Shown: positions 16,149 through 24,687, counted from the stretch's first letter. The stretch is 64,000 bases of DNA from Streptomyces odontomachi (GCF_024435355.1 NZ_JAMJWG010000023.1:62001-126000); one strand, 5' to 3'. Program-made: numbers and translations. The notes: generated by a model from the letters alone, not told the origin.

Positions 16149-16673
16149 TCAGGCCGCCTTCGACGCAGGCAGTGCCCGTTGCATCAGGAGGGTGTCGATC
16201 CAGCGGCCGTGCTTGTGGCCGACGGCGGTCAGCAGGCCCACGTCGGTGAAGCCGAACCGCCGGTGCAGCGCGGCCGATGCGTCGCTGCCGCTGTCCGCGA
16301 TCACCGCGATCATGCGGCGCTTGCCGGCCTCGGCGGTCGCGGTGATCAGCTGGCCGAGCAGGGCCGAGCCCAGCCCCCGCCCGGTGGCGTCCGGGGCGAC
16401 GTAGACGGTGTCCTCCACCGTGCCGAGGTAGGCCGGCCTGGGTCGCCAGGGTGCGGCGTACGCGAATCCGGTGACCGTGCCGGACTCGTCGGCGACCAGG
16501 AAGGGCAGGCCGAGGGCGGTGAGGTCGTCGAGCCGCTGCTCCCAGCCGGCGACCGGGCGTGGCGTCTCGTCGAAGGTGGTCACGGTGTGGCGCACGTAGT
16601 GCGCGTAGATGTCGGCCACGGCCTTGAGGTCGGCGTGCACCGCCGGCCGGATGGTGGCCTCGGAGCGAGCCAT
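16149..16673 (-). CDS. GNAT acetyltransferase, phosphinothricin acetyltransferase-like
   Basis: A 174-residue single-domain GNAT enzyme. Residues 1-50 (ATIRPAVHADLKAVADIYAHYV, TFDETPRP) and the acetyl-CoA motif VYVAPDATGRGLGSALLGQL match the Pat/Bar group, which acetylates phosphinothricin or methionine sulfoximine/sulfone. The closing segment GHKHGRWIDTLLMQR is typical. It is convergent with arsM (9-bp gap) and divergent from the XRE-cupin gene across a palindrome that probably controls both. Confidence 0.87.
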   Translation of the reverse strand: MARSEATIRPAVHADLKAVADIYAHYVRHTVTTFDETPRPVAGWEQRLDDLTALGLPFLVADESGTVTGFAYAAPWRPRPAYLGTVEDTVYVAPDATGRGLGSALLGQLITATAEAGKRRMIAVIADSGSDASAALHRRFGFTDVGLLTAVGHKHGRWIDTLLMQRALPASKAA

Positions 16674-16708
16674 CGCAGGCGTCTTCCCCTTTCGCTCGCT
16701 GTTCGGCT

Positions 16709-16746
16709 ATTCCGCTATAGAGAAATCTATTCTATTATAGCGGAAT
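16709..16746. promoter_or_regulatory. palindromic operator overlapping the XRE-cupin start codon
   Basis: A perfect 11-bp inverted repeat, ATTCCGCTATA (16709-16719) and TATAGCGGAAT (16736-16746), in an AT-rich patch. The right arm includes the first bases of the ATG at 16745. TATTAT (16733-16738) is a candidate -10 box six bases before the ATG, so the transcript may be leaderless. Confidence 0.72.
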
Positions 16747-17329
16747 GCTGGATCTCGTGCGGCTGGGTGGCCGTATCCAGGGGCTGCGGCGCGACCGGGG
16801 CCTGACCCTTCAGGGGCTCGCCGACGCGGCCGATGTGAGCGTGAGCATGCTGTCCTCGGTCGAACGCGGCCAGAAGGCGCCGACGGTCGTCGTCCTGGCC
16901 CGTATCGCCGACGGACTACGCGTACCGCTCGCCGACCTCGTGGCCCAGCCCGAGGACGACCGGATCGTGGTGCGCAGGGCGGCCGACCAGGAGACCGTCG
17001 ACGAACCCGGGGGCTGGCGGCGGACCATCCTCACGCCGGTGATACCCGGCGTGAACTTCGAATGGATCCGCACCACCCTGCCGCCCCGTTGCAACGCCGG
17101 CCGCTACCCCGCGTACGCCCCGGGCTCCCACGAGTTCGTCGTCGTGGAGTCCGGAACGCTACGGCTGGCGCTGGCGGCCCGGACGGTGACCCTGGAGGCG
17201 GGGGACTCGGCGTACTTCGCCGCCGACGTGTCCCACGGCTACGCCAACCCCCTGGACGTGCCGTGCGTCTACTACGTCGCCGCGCTCATCATGCGCCCCC
17301 GGGCGGCGCGATCGCCCGCGCAGCCCTGA
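16745..17329 (+). CDS. XRE-family regulator with cupin domain
   Basis: A 194-residue regulator. HTH domain at about 8-62 (GGRIQGLRRDRGLTLQGLADAADVSVSMLSSVERG) and a C-terminal cupin (about 100-180; motif PGSHEFVVVESGTLRLAL). Such proteins sense small ligands through the cupin pocket. It is divergent from the GNAT gene with the palindrome at 16709-16746 between them, so it likely regulates itself and the acetyltransferase. The start is ATG 16745; no ribosome site is seen, consistent with leaderless translation. Confidence 0.87.
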   Translation: MLDLVRLGGRIQGLRRDRGLTLQGLADAADVSVSMLSSVERGQKAPTVVVLARIADGLRVPLADLVAQPEDDRIVVRRAADQETVDEPGGWRRTILTPVIPGVNFEWIRTTLPPRCNAGRYPAYAPGSHEFVVVESGTLRLALAARTVTLEAGDSAYFAADVSHGYANPLDVPCVYYVAALIMRPRAARSPAQP

Positions 17330-17343
17330 ACACCCCGGCGCGC

Positions 17344-18492
17344 TCACCGCTCGCCCAGGCACTCCCGTACCGCGGCGACGAGCCGGTTGGCGCGGGCGTC
17401 GCCGTGGCCGATCATGCGGTTGGCGGTGTAGGCGAAGCCGACGCCGAACTCGTCGTCACCGAAGGCGAACTGGCCGCCGGCGCCGTCGTTGCCGAAGCTC
17501 CGCGGGCCGAGCGTGGGACGGAACCGTGGCGCGTCCAGCAGGAAGCCCGACCCCCACCGGGCGCCCAGGTCGGGGAAGCCCGACCAGGAGGCCCCGCCGG
17601 ACAGCTCCCGCACCGCGTCCGTGACGGTGTCCGGTGCGAGCAGGCGTGGCGCGCCGTCGACCCCGGTGGCCGCCGCCGCGTACAGGGTCGCCAGGCCGCG
17701 TGCCGAGGAGACCGCCCCGGCGCCCGGGATCTCGGCGCACAGCAGCGCCGGGTCGTTCCAGCCGCGCGGCTCGTCGACGCCGGGGAAGACGAACGCGCCG
17801 TTCATCGTCACCAGGCGCGCCACCAGCGATGCGGGGTCCGGCGCCGGCGGTCGCCCGGCGGTCTCGACGAGCCGGGCGAGCCGCCCGGTCTCGCTCTGGG
17901 GCAGTCCGATCCAGGTGCTCAGCCCCAGCTCGTCCGCGACCGCCTTGCGGAAGTAGCTGCCCGGGGTGAGCCCGGTGATGCGCCGGATCACCTCGCCGAG
18001 CAGGAAGCCGAAGACGTGCCCGTGGTACTCGAACGCCGTGCCCGGCTCCCACAGGGGTGGCTGTTCCTCGATGGCGTGCACCACCGGGGTCCACTCGGTG
18101 ATCTCCGTAAAGCTCAGGACGCGGTCCAGCACCGGGAGTCCGGCCCGGTGCCCGAGCACCATGCGCGGCGTGATCGCCGCCTTGCCGTCGCGCGCGAACT
18201 CCGGCCAGTACCGGGCCACCGGCGCGTCGAGATCCAGCCGCCCCTCCTGGGCGAGCAGGTGCACGCAGATGCTGATGACACCCTTGGCGCAGGAGAAGAC
18301 CGGTACGACGGTGTCCTCCCGCCACGGCCGCTCGCTGCGCTCGTCGGCGATCCCGCCCCACAGGTCCACGACCTTGCGTCCGCCGGCGTAGACGGTGACG
18401 GCGGCGCCGAGTTCGTCGAAGTCCTCGAAGTTCCGTGCGAAGACGTCCGCGACCGCCCCGAACCGTTCGTCGGCCCATCCGCTGTGCCTCAC
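17344..18492 (-). CDS. serine hydrolase, beta-lactamase/class VIII esterase family
   Basis: A 382-residue penicillin-binding-protein-like hydrolase. The S-x-x-K motif is in PVFSCAKGVISI (about residue 67), and a YHGHVFG segment (about residue 154) supplies the Tyr of the Y-x-x triad. No signal peptide is visible from GTG 18492, so a cytoplasmic esterase is more likely than a secreted beta-lactamase. The longer upstream frame to 18633 is Arg/Pro-rich and not supported. It is convergent with the XRE-cupin gene (14-bp gap). Confidence 0.85.
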   Translation of the reverse strand: MRHSGWADERFGAVADVFARNFEDFDELGAAVTVYAGGRKVVDLWGGIADERSERPWREDTVVPVFSCAKGVISICVHLLAQEGRLDLDAPVARYWPEFARDGKAAITPRMVLGHRAGLPVLDRVLSFTEITEWTPVVHAIEEQPPLWEPGTAFEYHGHVFGFLLGEVIRRITGLTPGSYFRKAVADELGLSTWIGLPQSETGRLARLVETAGRPPAPDPASLVARLVTMNGAFVFPGVDEPRGWNDPALLCAEIPGAGAVSSARGLATLYAAAATGVDGAPRLLAPDTVTDAVRELSGGASWSGFPDLGARWGSGFLLDAPRFRPTLGPRSFGNDGAGGQFAFGDDEFGVGFAYTANRMIGHGDARANRLVAAVRECLGER

Positions 18493-18703
18493 TGTCCTGC
18501 CCCGTCCCGTCGCCCGTTCGGTCCTCGGTCGCTGGCCGGCCGGACGGCCGCCGACCGGACACGGTAGGCCGCTCGTGCGGCACTTACCAGCGGATTTCCC
18601 CGGTCCGGAGCGGGCGGGGCGGCCGGCTGACATGTGCCGTGCGCCGGCGGGTGCGGCGCCGGCAGGGGCGTCGGGCGGGGTGCCGGCAGGGGCGTCGGCG
18701 TCG

Positions 18704-19330
18704 TCAGGGCCCTCGCCGGTCGGAGGCGGCCGGAGCGGCCTCGGCGGGCGTCGTGTCGAGCGGCGGGATGAGCTGGTGCGCGATGTCCCGGGCGACGGTG
18801 GCGATCTCTTCGTCGGACGCTTTCAGACCCCGTGCCGCGAGGAGCACGAGGTTGACGCTGAGCAGTGCGGCGCGCAGCCGCAGCTCGTCCTCCACCGAGG
18901 CGTCGGGGCCGGTCAGGATCGCGAAGAGTTCGGTCAGCCGCTCGTACGCGCTCTCCCTGCCGGGGTGCAGGTCGCGCACGACACGCTGGTTGGCCAGCGC
19001 GAACCGCATGGTGGACAGGCCGTCGACGGTGAACAGGTCGACCATGCGGTCCACGGCGCGGGTGTGCAGGTCAGGGCCGCCGGGCTGCTCACGGGCCCAG
19101 GCGACCATGGCGTCGAGGGCGTCCAGGTGCTCGGTGAAGAGCGAGCGGACGATGTCCTCCTTGCTGCTGAAGTGGTAGTAGAGGGCCGCTTTGGTGATGT
19201 CGAGGCGTTGGGCGATCTCCCGTAGGGAGGTCGCCTCGTAACCCTGCTCGGTGAACAGCTCGATGGCCACCGTGCGGATCTCGGCCTTCGTGTCGCTGCC
19301 CCGTCGCTGCCCTGCCCCTGCCATCGCCAT
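18704..19330 (-). CDS. TetR-family repressor of the MFS exporter
   Basis: A 208-residue TetR regulator with HTH TSLREIAQRLDITKAALYYHFSSKEDIV (about residues 34-61). ATG 19330 has AAGGAA upstream; a second ATG at 19324 is possible. It is divergent from the MFS gene at 19702, with two palindromes in between (19407-19447). The expected role is repression of itself and the exporter until a toxic ligand binds. Confidence 0.88.
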   Translation of the reverse strand: MAMAGAGQRRGSDTKAEIRTVAIELFTEQGYEATSLREIAQRLDITKAALYYHFSSKEDIVRSLFTEHLDALDAMVAWAREQPGGPDLHTRAVDRMVDLFTVDGLSTMRFALANQRVVRDLHPGRESAYERLTELFAILTGPDASVEDELRLRAALLSVNLVLLAARGLKASDEEIATVARDIAHQLIPPLDTTPAEAAPAASDRRGP

Positions 19331-19406
19331 TCGTTCCTTTCGCGTGGGGGCGTCCTGGCTCTCGAAGTGCCCGGCTCGACCGTCGTCGGGCGGCCCTCGC
19401 TTGCTA

Positions 19407-19447
19407 ACTTACCGGACGGCAAGTAATCTACCAACCGGCCGGTAAGT
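19407..19447. promoter_or_regulatory. paired TetR operators
   Basis: Outer arms ACTTACCGG (19407-19415) and CCGGTAAGT (19439-19447) form an inverted repeat. Each also belongs to a smaller palindrome (CTTACCGGACGGCAAGTA, and CTACC...CCGGTAAG). The layout fits two TetR dimers between the divergent repressor and exporter genes. Confidence 0.7.
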
Positions 19448-19530
19448 GAGATGGTGATGTGCGCGCGGATTACCCGCGACCGGTCCACCTCGTTCGTGTT
19501 ACTCGGGTTCCCACGCGAGGTCCGCGCCGC

Positions 19531-19593
19531 TCACCCGGCTGGCCTGCTTGTCCGGCTGGGGGTCCGGGGTTCATCCGCGGGAAAATGCAGTAT
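19531..19593. repeat. dispersed inverted repeat, left copy
   Basis: About 63 bp (CCCGGCTGGCCTGCTT... to ...GGGAAAATGCAGTA) recur in reverse orientation at 26368-26431. The copies are about 85 percent alike by eye; most differences are in the central GC-rich part. The two copies bracket 6.8 kb. Confidence 0.75.
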
Positions 19594-19596
19594 CCG

Positions 19597-19631
19597 TACG
19601 AGTCGTCGTACGAGTCGTACCTACGAGTCGT
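19597..19631. promoter_or_regulatory. three TACGAGTCGT direct repeats upstream of the MFS gene
   Basis: TACGAGTCGT occurs at 19597, 19609 and 19622 (spacing 12 and 13 bp, close to one helical turn). It may be a direct-repeat regulator site in addition to the TetR palindromes. Confidence 0.5.
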
Positions 19632-19701
19632 TCGTTCGAGGCTTTGCGTGCCCGAACACTCCCGTTCCTCTTCGCTACATTTCGCTGAAAGGCACTGAGC
19701 C

Positions 19702-21318
19702 GTGACGCAGAGAGCACCGGCCCCGGCCGACGCCGAGATAGCGCCGCCGCGCTTCACCCACCGAGAGATCATGGTGACGATGAGCGGCCTGGTCATCGCC
19801 ATGCTGCTGGCCATGCTGGACAACATGATCGTGGCGCCGGCGCTGCCCACGATCGTGGGCGATCTCGGCGGCCTCGACCACCTCGCCTGGGTGACCACCG
19901 GGTACATCCTCGCCACCACCGCCGCCACCCCGATCTGGGGCAAGCTCGGTGACCTGCTCGGCCGTCGGATCACCTTCCTCTCCTCCATCGCGCTCTTCCT
20001 GATCGGCTCCGCACTGTGCGGCATGTCGCAGAACATGGGCGAGCTGGTCGGGTTCCGGGCGCTCCAGGGCCTGGGCGCCGGCGGTCTGATGGTGGGCGTC
20101 ATGGCGGTCCTGGCCGATCTCGTGCCGCCGCGGGACCGCAGCAAGTACCAGGGCGTGATGATGGCCGTCATGCCGGCCGCCATGATCGGCGGCCCGCTGG
20201 CCGGCGGCTTCATCACCGACAACCTGAGTTGGCGCTGGGCCTTCTACGTCAACCTGCCGCTGGGCGTCGTCGCCCTGCTGGTCTGCTGGTTCGTCCTGGC
20301 CAAGCTGCCCCGCAACACCTCCGGACGGGTGCGCATCGACTGGACCGGGTCCGCACTGCTGACCGTCTGGATCACCGCCCTGGTCCTGATCACCAGCTGG
20401 GGCGGCACCGAGTACGCCTGGGGCTCCGCAGTGATCATCGGCCTCGCCGTGGTCACCGTGCTGGCCTTCGCCGCGTTCGTCCTGGTCGAACGCCGCGCCG
20501 TCGAGCCGATCATGCCGCTGTCCGTCTTCGCCAACCGCAACTTCAGCCTCGCGGGCGCCCTCAGCTTCGTCGTGGGCTTCGCCATGTTCGGCGGAGTGAC
20601 GTTCCTGCCGAACTTCCAGCAGTTCGTCCAGGGCTCCTCCGCCACCAACAGCGGCCTGCTGCTCATGCCGATGATGATCGCCGCCATGGTGGTCTCCCTC
20701 GGCGCCGGCGCCCTGATCACCCGCACCGGCCGCTACCGCGCCCTGCCGATCGCGGGCAGCATCCTGATGACGATCGGGCTCGCCCTGTTCGCCACCATGG
20801 ACACCGGCACCTCGCGCACCACCACCTCGGTCTACATGGTGGTCCTCGGCGCCGGCATGGGCTGCCTGATGCAGACCACCATGCTCATCGCCCAGAACAG
20901 CGCGCCGCTGCGCGACATGGGCGCCGCCACCGGCGCCGCCACCTTCATGCGCAGCATGGGCGGCTCCCTCGGGGTCTCCGTGCTCGGCGCCATCTTCACC
21001 AACACCCTCACGGACTCCTTCGCCTCGGCCGGCACCTCCGCCGGTGCGGCGAAGGCCGGCGGCACGGTGGCGCAGATGACGCCCGAGGCGTTGCACCGCC
21101 TGCCTGCGGACATGCAGCACGCCTTTGCCCAGGCCGTCAGCGACGGCATCGTCGCCGCCTTCGGCTGGGGCGCGGGTGCGGCCGTCATCGGCATCGCGAT
21201 CGCCCTGTTCATCCGCCACGTCCCGCTGCGCGGCGTGACCGCCGGGCCGGGCACGGACAAGGCAGCGGGGCCCGTGGACAAGGTCCCGGCGTCAGACTCG
21301 GTCACCCCTGCCGGGTAG
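19702..21318 (+). CDS. MFS drug exporter, DHA2 (EmrB/QacA) family
   Basis: A 538-residue inner-membrane transporter with about 14 hydrophobic helices, using the proton gradient to export drugs. Visible motifs are the motif C-like MLDNMIVAPALPTIVGDL (about 36-53), motif A GKLGDLLGRR (about 80-89), and GGPLAGGFITDNLSWRWAFYVN in helix 5-6. GTG 19702 follows GAAAGG. Its divergent TetR neighbour and operators indicate ligand-induced expression. Its last 27 bp overlap the 3' end of the convergent gene at 21292. Confidence 0.92.
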   Translation: MTQRAPAPADAEIAPPRFTHREIMVTMSGLVIAMLLAMLDNMIVAPALPTIVGDLGGLDHLAWVTTGYILATTAATPIWGKLGDLLGRRITFLSSIALFLIGSALCGMSQNMGELVGFRALQGLGAGGLMVGVMAVLADLVPPRDRSKYQGVMMAVMPAAMIGGPLAGGFITDNLSWRWAFYVNLPLGVVALLVCWFVLAKLPRNTSGRVRIDWTGSALLTVWITALVLITSWGGTEYAWGSAVIIGLAVVTVLAFAAFVLVERRAVEPIMPLSVFANRNFSLAGALSFVVGFAMFGGVTFLPNFQQFVQGSSATNSGLLLMPMMIAAMVVSLGAGALITRTGRYRALPIAGSILMTIGLALFATMDTGTSRTTTSVYMVVLGAGMGCLMQTTMLIAQNSAPLRDMGAATGAATFMRSMGGSLGVSVLGAIFTNTLTDSFASAGTSAGAAKAGGTVAQMTPEALHRLPADMQHAFAQAVSDGIVAAFGWGAGAAVIGIAIALFIRHVPLRGVTAGPGTDKAAGPVDKVPASDSVTPAG

Positions 21319-21768
21319 CGCACGCCAGAGCCGCCTGAGGGACTCGAGTTCGGTCCGGGGGAAGTGCTCGCCCCACTTGCCCCGGTAGCCGCTCTCGCCG
21401 TAGGTACGAGCCACCTCGTCGAAGCAGCGGACCACCGCGCGGGCCAGGGCGTCGACGGGGAGCCGGCTCGACCAGATCTCGGCTCCCCGGGCGTCGTGGA
21501 GGCCGCCGTGGCGCAGTTCCAGCAGGCGGATCGAGACGGTGTCGGCCTGGCGGTGGAAGATCCACCGGTAGGCGGTCGGCTCCGCCTCGAACTGCGCCCG
21601 GGTCTGAGTCTCGCCCGCGACGAGCCGGGCCACCGCGGTCAGGAGCTCCTCCGGAGCCGCGGTGATGTAGGACGCGGTGACCTCGGCCTCCGCCTGACGG
21701 TCCGCCACGGTGCAGTCGGCCCAGCCGGAACCGCTGAGCGTCCAGGTCATGCGCATGCCCGCCGTCAC
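21292..21768 (-). CDS. uncharacterised protein, coupled to DUF6228-like gene
   Basis: A 158-residue soluble protein I do not recognise. It begins VTAGMRMTWTLSGSGWADCTV, contains HRQADTVSIRLLELRHGG, and ends with a basic segment. GTG 21768 overlaps the stop codon of the upstream gene (GTGA), so the two are translationally coupled. Internal ATGs at 21756 and 21750 are alternatives. Small size and pairing with a DUF6228-like protein recall polymorphic-toxin immunity proteins; this is inference. Its 3' end overlaps the MFS gene by 27 bp. Confidence 0.68.
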   Translation of the reverse strand: MTAGMRMTWTLSGSGWADCTVADRQAEAEVTASYITAAPEELLTAVARLVAGETQTRAQFEAEPTAYRWIFHRQADTVSIRLLELRHGGLHDARGAEIWSSRLPVDALARAVVRCFDEVARTYGESGYRGKWGEHFPRTELESLRRLWRALPGRGDRV

Positions 21769-22220
21769 CGCTGCGCCCCCGCGAGGAAGTGCCGGACATC
21801 GCCGGCGAGGCGGGCCAGCTGCTCTCCGGCGTCCAGCCAGGTGGTCACCGAAGCGGCCCATCCGCCGGCGGCCGCGGGCCACGGGCGCAGCGCCCAGGGC
21901 AGCCCGACGTGGCCGCCCGAGTGGAACACGGCCGACACCCTCAGGTCCCCGTCGTCGGTCCGCCGGCTCCGTTCGCCGTCCCAGCCGCGAAAGTCCGCGG
22001 CCGGTCGCTCCAGGAACGGGGCGAGATCGCCGTGGCGGACCCAGGCCACCACCTCGTCGACGCCGGCCGTCAGACCGGGCGCCCATGCGTCGACGGCGTG
22101 GTGCACGGAGTCCGCGTCGAAGCGGAACCGGTCGTGGAACCGCACGCCCACGGACGGGTTGCGCTGGCAGCGGACGGTCACGCCGGGCCGGTCGTCGTGG
22201 CCTCCGTCTGGCGAAGTCAT
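21765..22220 (-). CDS. DUF6228-family protein
   Basis: A 151-residue protein resembling, from memory, the streptomycete DUF6228 family (VRCQRNPSVGVRFHDRF, DFRGWDGE, SAVFHSGGHVGLPWALRPW). No catalytic residues are recognised. It is the first gene of a two-gene unit with 21292-21768 (4-bp overlap). The region upstream of its ATG holds a 16-bp tandem array. Possible role as an orphan immunity protein; function unproven. Confidence 0.75.
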   Translation of the reverse strand: MTSPDGGHDDRPGVTVRCQRNPSVGVRFHDRFRFDADSVHHAVDAWAPGLTAGVDEVVAWVRHGDLAPFLERPAADFRGWDGERSRRTDDGDLRVSAVFHSGGHVGLPWALRPWPAAAGGWAASVTTWLDAGEQLARLAGDVRHFLAGAQR

Positions 22221-22249
22221 GGGGGAAGGCTAGGCAGGGTCCGACGCGA

Positions 22250-22355
22250 CGTCACCCGGATTCGGCGTCACCCGGATTCGGCGTCACCCGGATTCGGCGT
22301 CACCCGGATTCGGCGTCACCCGGATTCGGCGTCATCCGGATTCGGCGTCATCCGC
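22250..22355. repeat. 16-bp tandem array, six full copies plus one partial
   Basis: The unit CGTCACCCGGATTCGG starts at 22250 and repeats every 16 bp. The first five copies are identical, the sixth has ACC to ATC, and the seventh is truncated. It lies between divergent genes (DUF6228 start 22220, methyltransferase start 22447). Each unit contains CCGnnnnCGG. Confidence 0.95.
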
Positions 22356-22446
22356 AGAGGACCGGAACATTCGTCCAAGCCTCCGAGGCGTACGGCCGGC
22401 GACAGTGGGCTCACGACCCTTCAGCTCCTCGGACACGGAGGTACCA

Positions 22447-23241
22447 ATGAGCAGTGCCGACCTGCGCAGACGCCGCGGGGACTACGGATTCGACGGGGAC
22501 TTCCGCCTGGTGCCCGCCGGCGGGGTGGCGACGATCTTCGGCGTGATCTGGGCGGCCCTGGCGGCGTTCACCGGTTTCGAGATCGCCGCCGGCAGACCCG
22601 TGTGGGCCGTCATCGCCGGCCTGATCACGGTATGGCTGTCGCTGGCGATCGTCTCGTACGTCTTCACGACCCGGGTGGGCAAGTTCGAGGTGTGGGCGCG
22701 GCTCCTCGGCGAGTTCGGGCTGCGCGGTGACGAGGACCTGCTCGACCTGGGATGCGGGCGCGGCGCGGTGCTGCTGGCCGCGGCGGAGCTGCTCCCCGAA
22801 GGCCGTGCGGTCGGGGTCGACCTGTGGCGGGCCGACCAGTCGGGCAACGCACCCGAGGCGACGCTCCGCAACGCCGAGCGGGAAGGCGTCGCCGCGCGGG
22901 TGGAGCTGCACAGCGGCGACATGACGAGCCTGCCGTTCGACGACCGGAGCTTCGACGTCGTCGTCAGCAGTATTGCGATCCACAACATCCCGACCGCCGC
23001 AGGACGCCAGGCGGCGATAGACGAAGCGGTACGCGTCCTGCGTCCCGGCGGGCGCATCCTCATCGCCGACCTCGCGCGCACCGACGCCTACCTCGCCCGC
23101 CTGCGGTTCCACGGCCTGACCGGAACGGGCCGCCGCAACCTCGGCTGGCGGTTCTGGTGGGGCGGCCCCTGGGCGCCCACCCATGTGGTCACGGCCCGCG
23201 CGAAGCAGGTCGTACCCGCCGGCGGGGAGCCGACACCGTAG
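22447..23241 (+). CDS. membrane-anchored class I methyltransferase
   Basis: A 264-residue protein. Residues 25-75 contain two hydrophobic helices (IFGVIWAALAAFTGFEI, VIAGLITVWLSLAIVSYVF). A Rossmann methyltransferase domain follows with LLDLGCGRGAVLLAAAELL (about 98-116), VGVDLW and VVVSSIAIHNI. ATG 22447 has GGAGG five bases upstream. The substrate is unknown; the anchor suggests a lipid or membrane-bound acceptor. It is divergent from the DUF6228 pair across the 16-bp array. Confidence 0.83.
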   Translation: MSSADLRRRRGDYGFDGDFRLVPAGGVATIFGVIWAALAAFTGFEIAAGRPVWAVIAGLITVWLSLAIVSYVFTTRVGKFEVWARLLGEFGLRGDEDLLDLGCGRGAVLLAAAELLPEGRAVGVDLWRADQSGNAPEATLRNAEREGVAARVELHSGDMTSLPFDDRSFDVVVSSIAIHNIPTAAGRQAAIDEAVRVLRPGGRILIADLARTDAYLARLRFHGLTGTGRRNLGWRFWWGGPWAPTHVVTARAKQVVPAGGEPTP

Positions 23242-23378
23242 GCGGGACGTACCCGGTGCCCCCGGCGAGCCGACCGCCGGCCGCTCACGGTCCGACGCAT
23301 AGTTGAAGCCCAGGATCGATCACCAAGGGCCGAACACCCGAACGCCGAGGGACGCACCCCCTGGGGACAGGAGACCGC

Positions 23379-23405
23379 ATGCGAGGGACAGGAGACCGCA
23401 TGTGA
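23379..23405 (+). other. possible 8-codon leader cistron overlapping the phosphatase start
   Basis: A segment of about 20 bp carrying a ribosome site and ATG (GGAGACCGCATG) is duplicated. The first ATG (23379) opens an 8-codon frame whose stop TGA (23403-23405) overlaps the GTG start of the phosphatase at 23402. This could couple translation or merely reflect a duplication. Confidence 0.35.
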
Positions 23406-24652
23406 GCGCACCGCGCATCGACTACCGGGCGCTGTTCGCCGCAACGCCCAGCCCCTACCTGGTGCTCAATCCCGACCTGGTCGTCATCGAGGCCAACGAC
23501 GCGTATCTGCGGGCCACGGGGCGGACCCGGGAGGAGCTGATCGGCCGGTACCTCTTCGACGTCCATCCGGACAATCCGGCGGACCCGGAGGCCGACGGGG
23601 TGGCCAATCTGACCGCCTCCCTGGAACGGGTGCTGCGCTCGAGGGAACCGGACACGATGGCGATGCAGAAGTACGACGTCCCGGTGTCCGACCGCCCAGG
23701 GGAGTTCGAGGAGAAGTGGTGGTCACCCATCAACACGCCGGTCCTCGGCCCTGACGGACGGGTGAGCTGGATCATCCACCGGGTGGAGGACATGACCGAG
23801 TTCATGCTGACCCGCCCCGCCGGCCCGCCCTCGGAGGAGGGCGGGGAACCGGAGCCGGTGGAAGCCGAACTGTACGCACGGGCGCACGAACTCCAGCACC
23901 TCAACGAGGAGCTGCGCGAGGCCCACGCCCGGGAACGCCACACCGCCCTGACGTTGCAGACGGCCATGCTGCACTCCCCGGACCTGGCCGCGCACCGCGA
24001 CATCGCCGTGCGCTACATGCCCGCCGCCAGGTCACTCAACGTGTGCGGCGACTGGTACGACGTGGTGGACCTGACCGAGGACAGGTTCAGCGTCGCGGTC
24101 GGCGACGTGGTGGGCCACGGACTGGAGGCCGCTGCCGTCATGGGCATGCTCCGCAGCGCCCTGTCCGCGGCCGTGCGCGCCATCCACGGACCCGGCGCGG
24201 CGATGAACGTGCTCAGCGGGTACGCCGCCGCCTTCGAGGGCGCGCTGGCGACGACCGCGGTCAAAGCCGTCATCGACACCCGCAGCCACCACATCACCTA
24301 CACCAGCGCCGGCCACCCGCCGCCCGTCCTGTCGCGCGCCGACGGCACCATCGTCCTGCTCGACGAGGCCACCGACCCGCCGTTGGGCGTCCCCACCGAC
24401 GACCGGGCCGGCCGGGCCCAGCGACCGGAGGCCACGGTGGCCTACCAGCCGGGCGACACCCTGGTCCTCTACACCGACGGGCTCATCGAACGCCGTGGCG
24501 AGGACATCGACGCCGGCCTGCACCGCCTCAGCGACGCCCTCACCCGCCTCACCCGGTTGAGCCCCGACCGCGTGGCCGACACCCTGCTCACCCGCATGGG
24601 CGTGGCCAACGGTGGACCTGACGACATCGCCTTGATCGTCGTCCGCCTGTAG
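23402..24652 (+). CDS. PAS domain PP2C-type serine phosphatase (SpoIIE/RsbU family)
   Basis: A 416-residue signalling phosphatase. The N-terminal PAS domain (about 10-130) includes PSPYLVLNPDLVVIEANDAYL and ends with IIHRVEDMTE. A short coiled region (about 150-185) links to a SpoIIE/PP2C domain (about 200-416) with metal-binding VCGDWYDV, VGDVVGHGLEAA and the closing GGPDDIALIVVRL. These enzymes dephosphorylate anti-sigma-factor antagonists. No kinase or antagonist gene lies next to it. GTG 23402 has GGAG seven bases upstream. Confidence 0.88.
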   Translation: MSAPRIDYRALFAATPSPYLVLNPDLVVIEANDAYLRATGRTREELIGRYLFDVHPDNPADPEADGVANLTASLERVLRSREPDTMAMQKYDVPVSDRPGEFEEKWWSPINTPVLGPDGRVSWIIHRVEDMTEFMLTRPAGPPSEEGGEPEPVEAELYARAHELQHLNEELREAHARERHTALTLQTAMLHSPDLAAHRDIAVRYMPAARSLNVCGDWYDVVDLTEDRFSVAVGDVVGHGLEAAAVMGMLRSALSAAVRAIHGPGAAMNVLSGYAAAFEGALATTAVKAVIDTRSHHITYTSAGHPPPVLSRADGTIVLLDEATDPPLGVPTDDRAGRAQRPEATVAYQPGDTLVLYTDGLIERRGEDIDAGLHRLSDALTRLTRLSPDRVADTLLTRMGVANGGPDDIALIVVRL

Positions 24653-24687
24653 TCCGTCCGGGCATCGGCGCCAACGTGGCGTAGCGC

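Noticed and set aside
17344..18633. Longer 429-residue form of the serine hydrolase
   Set aside because: The added 47 residues are Arg/Gly/Pro-rich and not a signal peptide; GTG 18492 gives a normal N-terminus.
19675..21219. 514-residue minus-strand frame opposite the MFS gene
   Set aside because: Low-complexity Gly/His/Asp shadow with no domain; the plus strand encodes a clear transporter.
22250..22355. CRISPR array
   Set aside because: Units are contiguous 16-bp repeats without spacers, and no cas genes are present.
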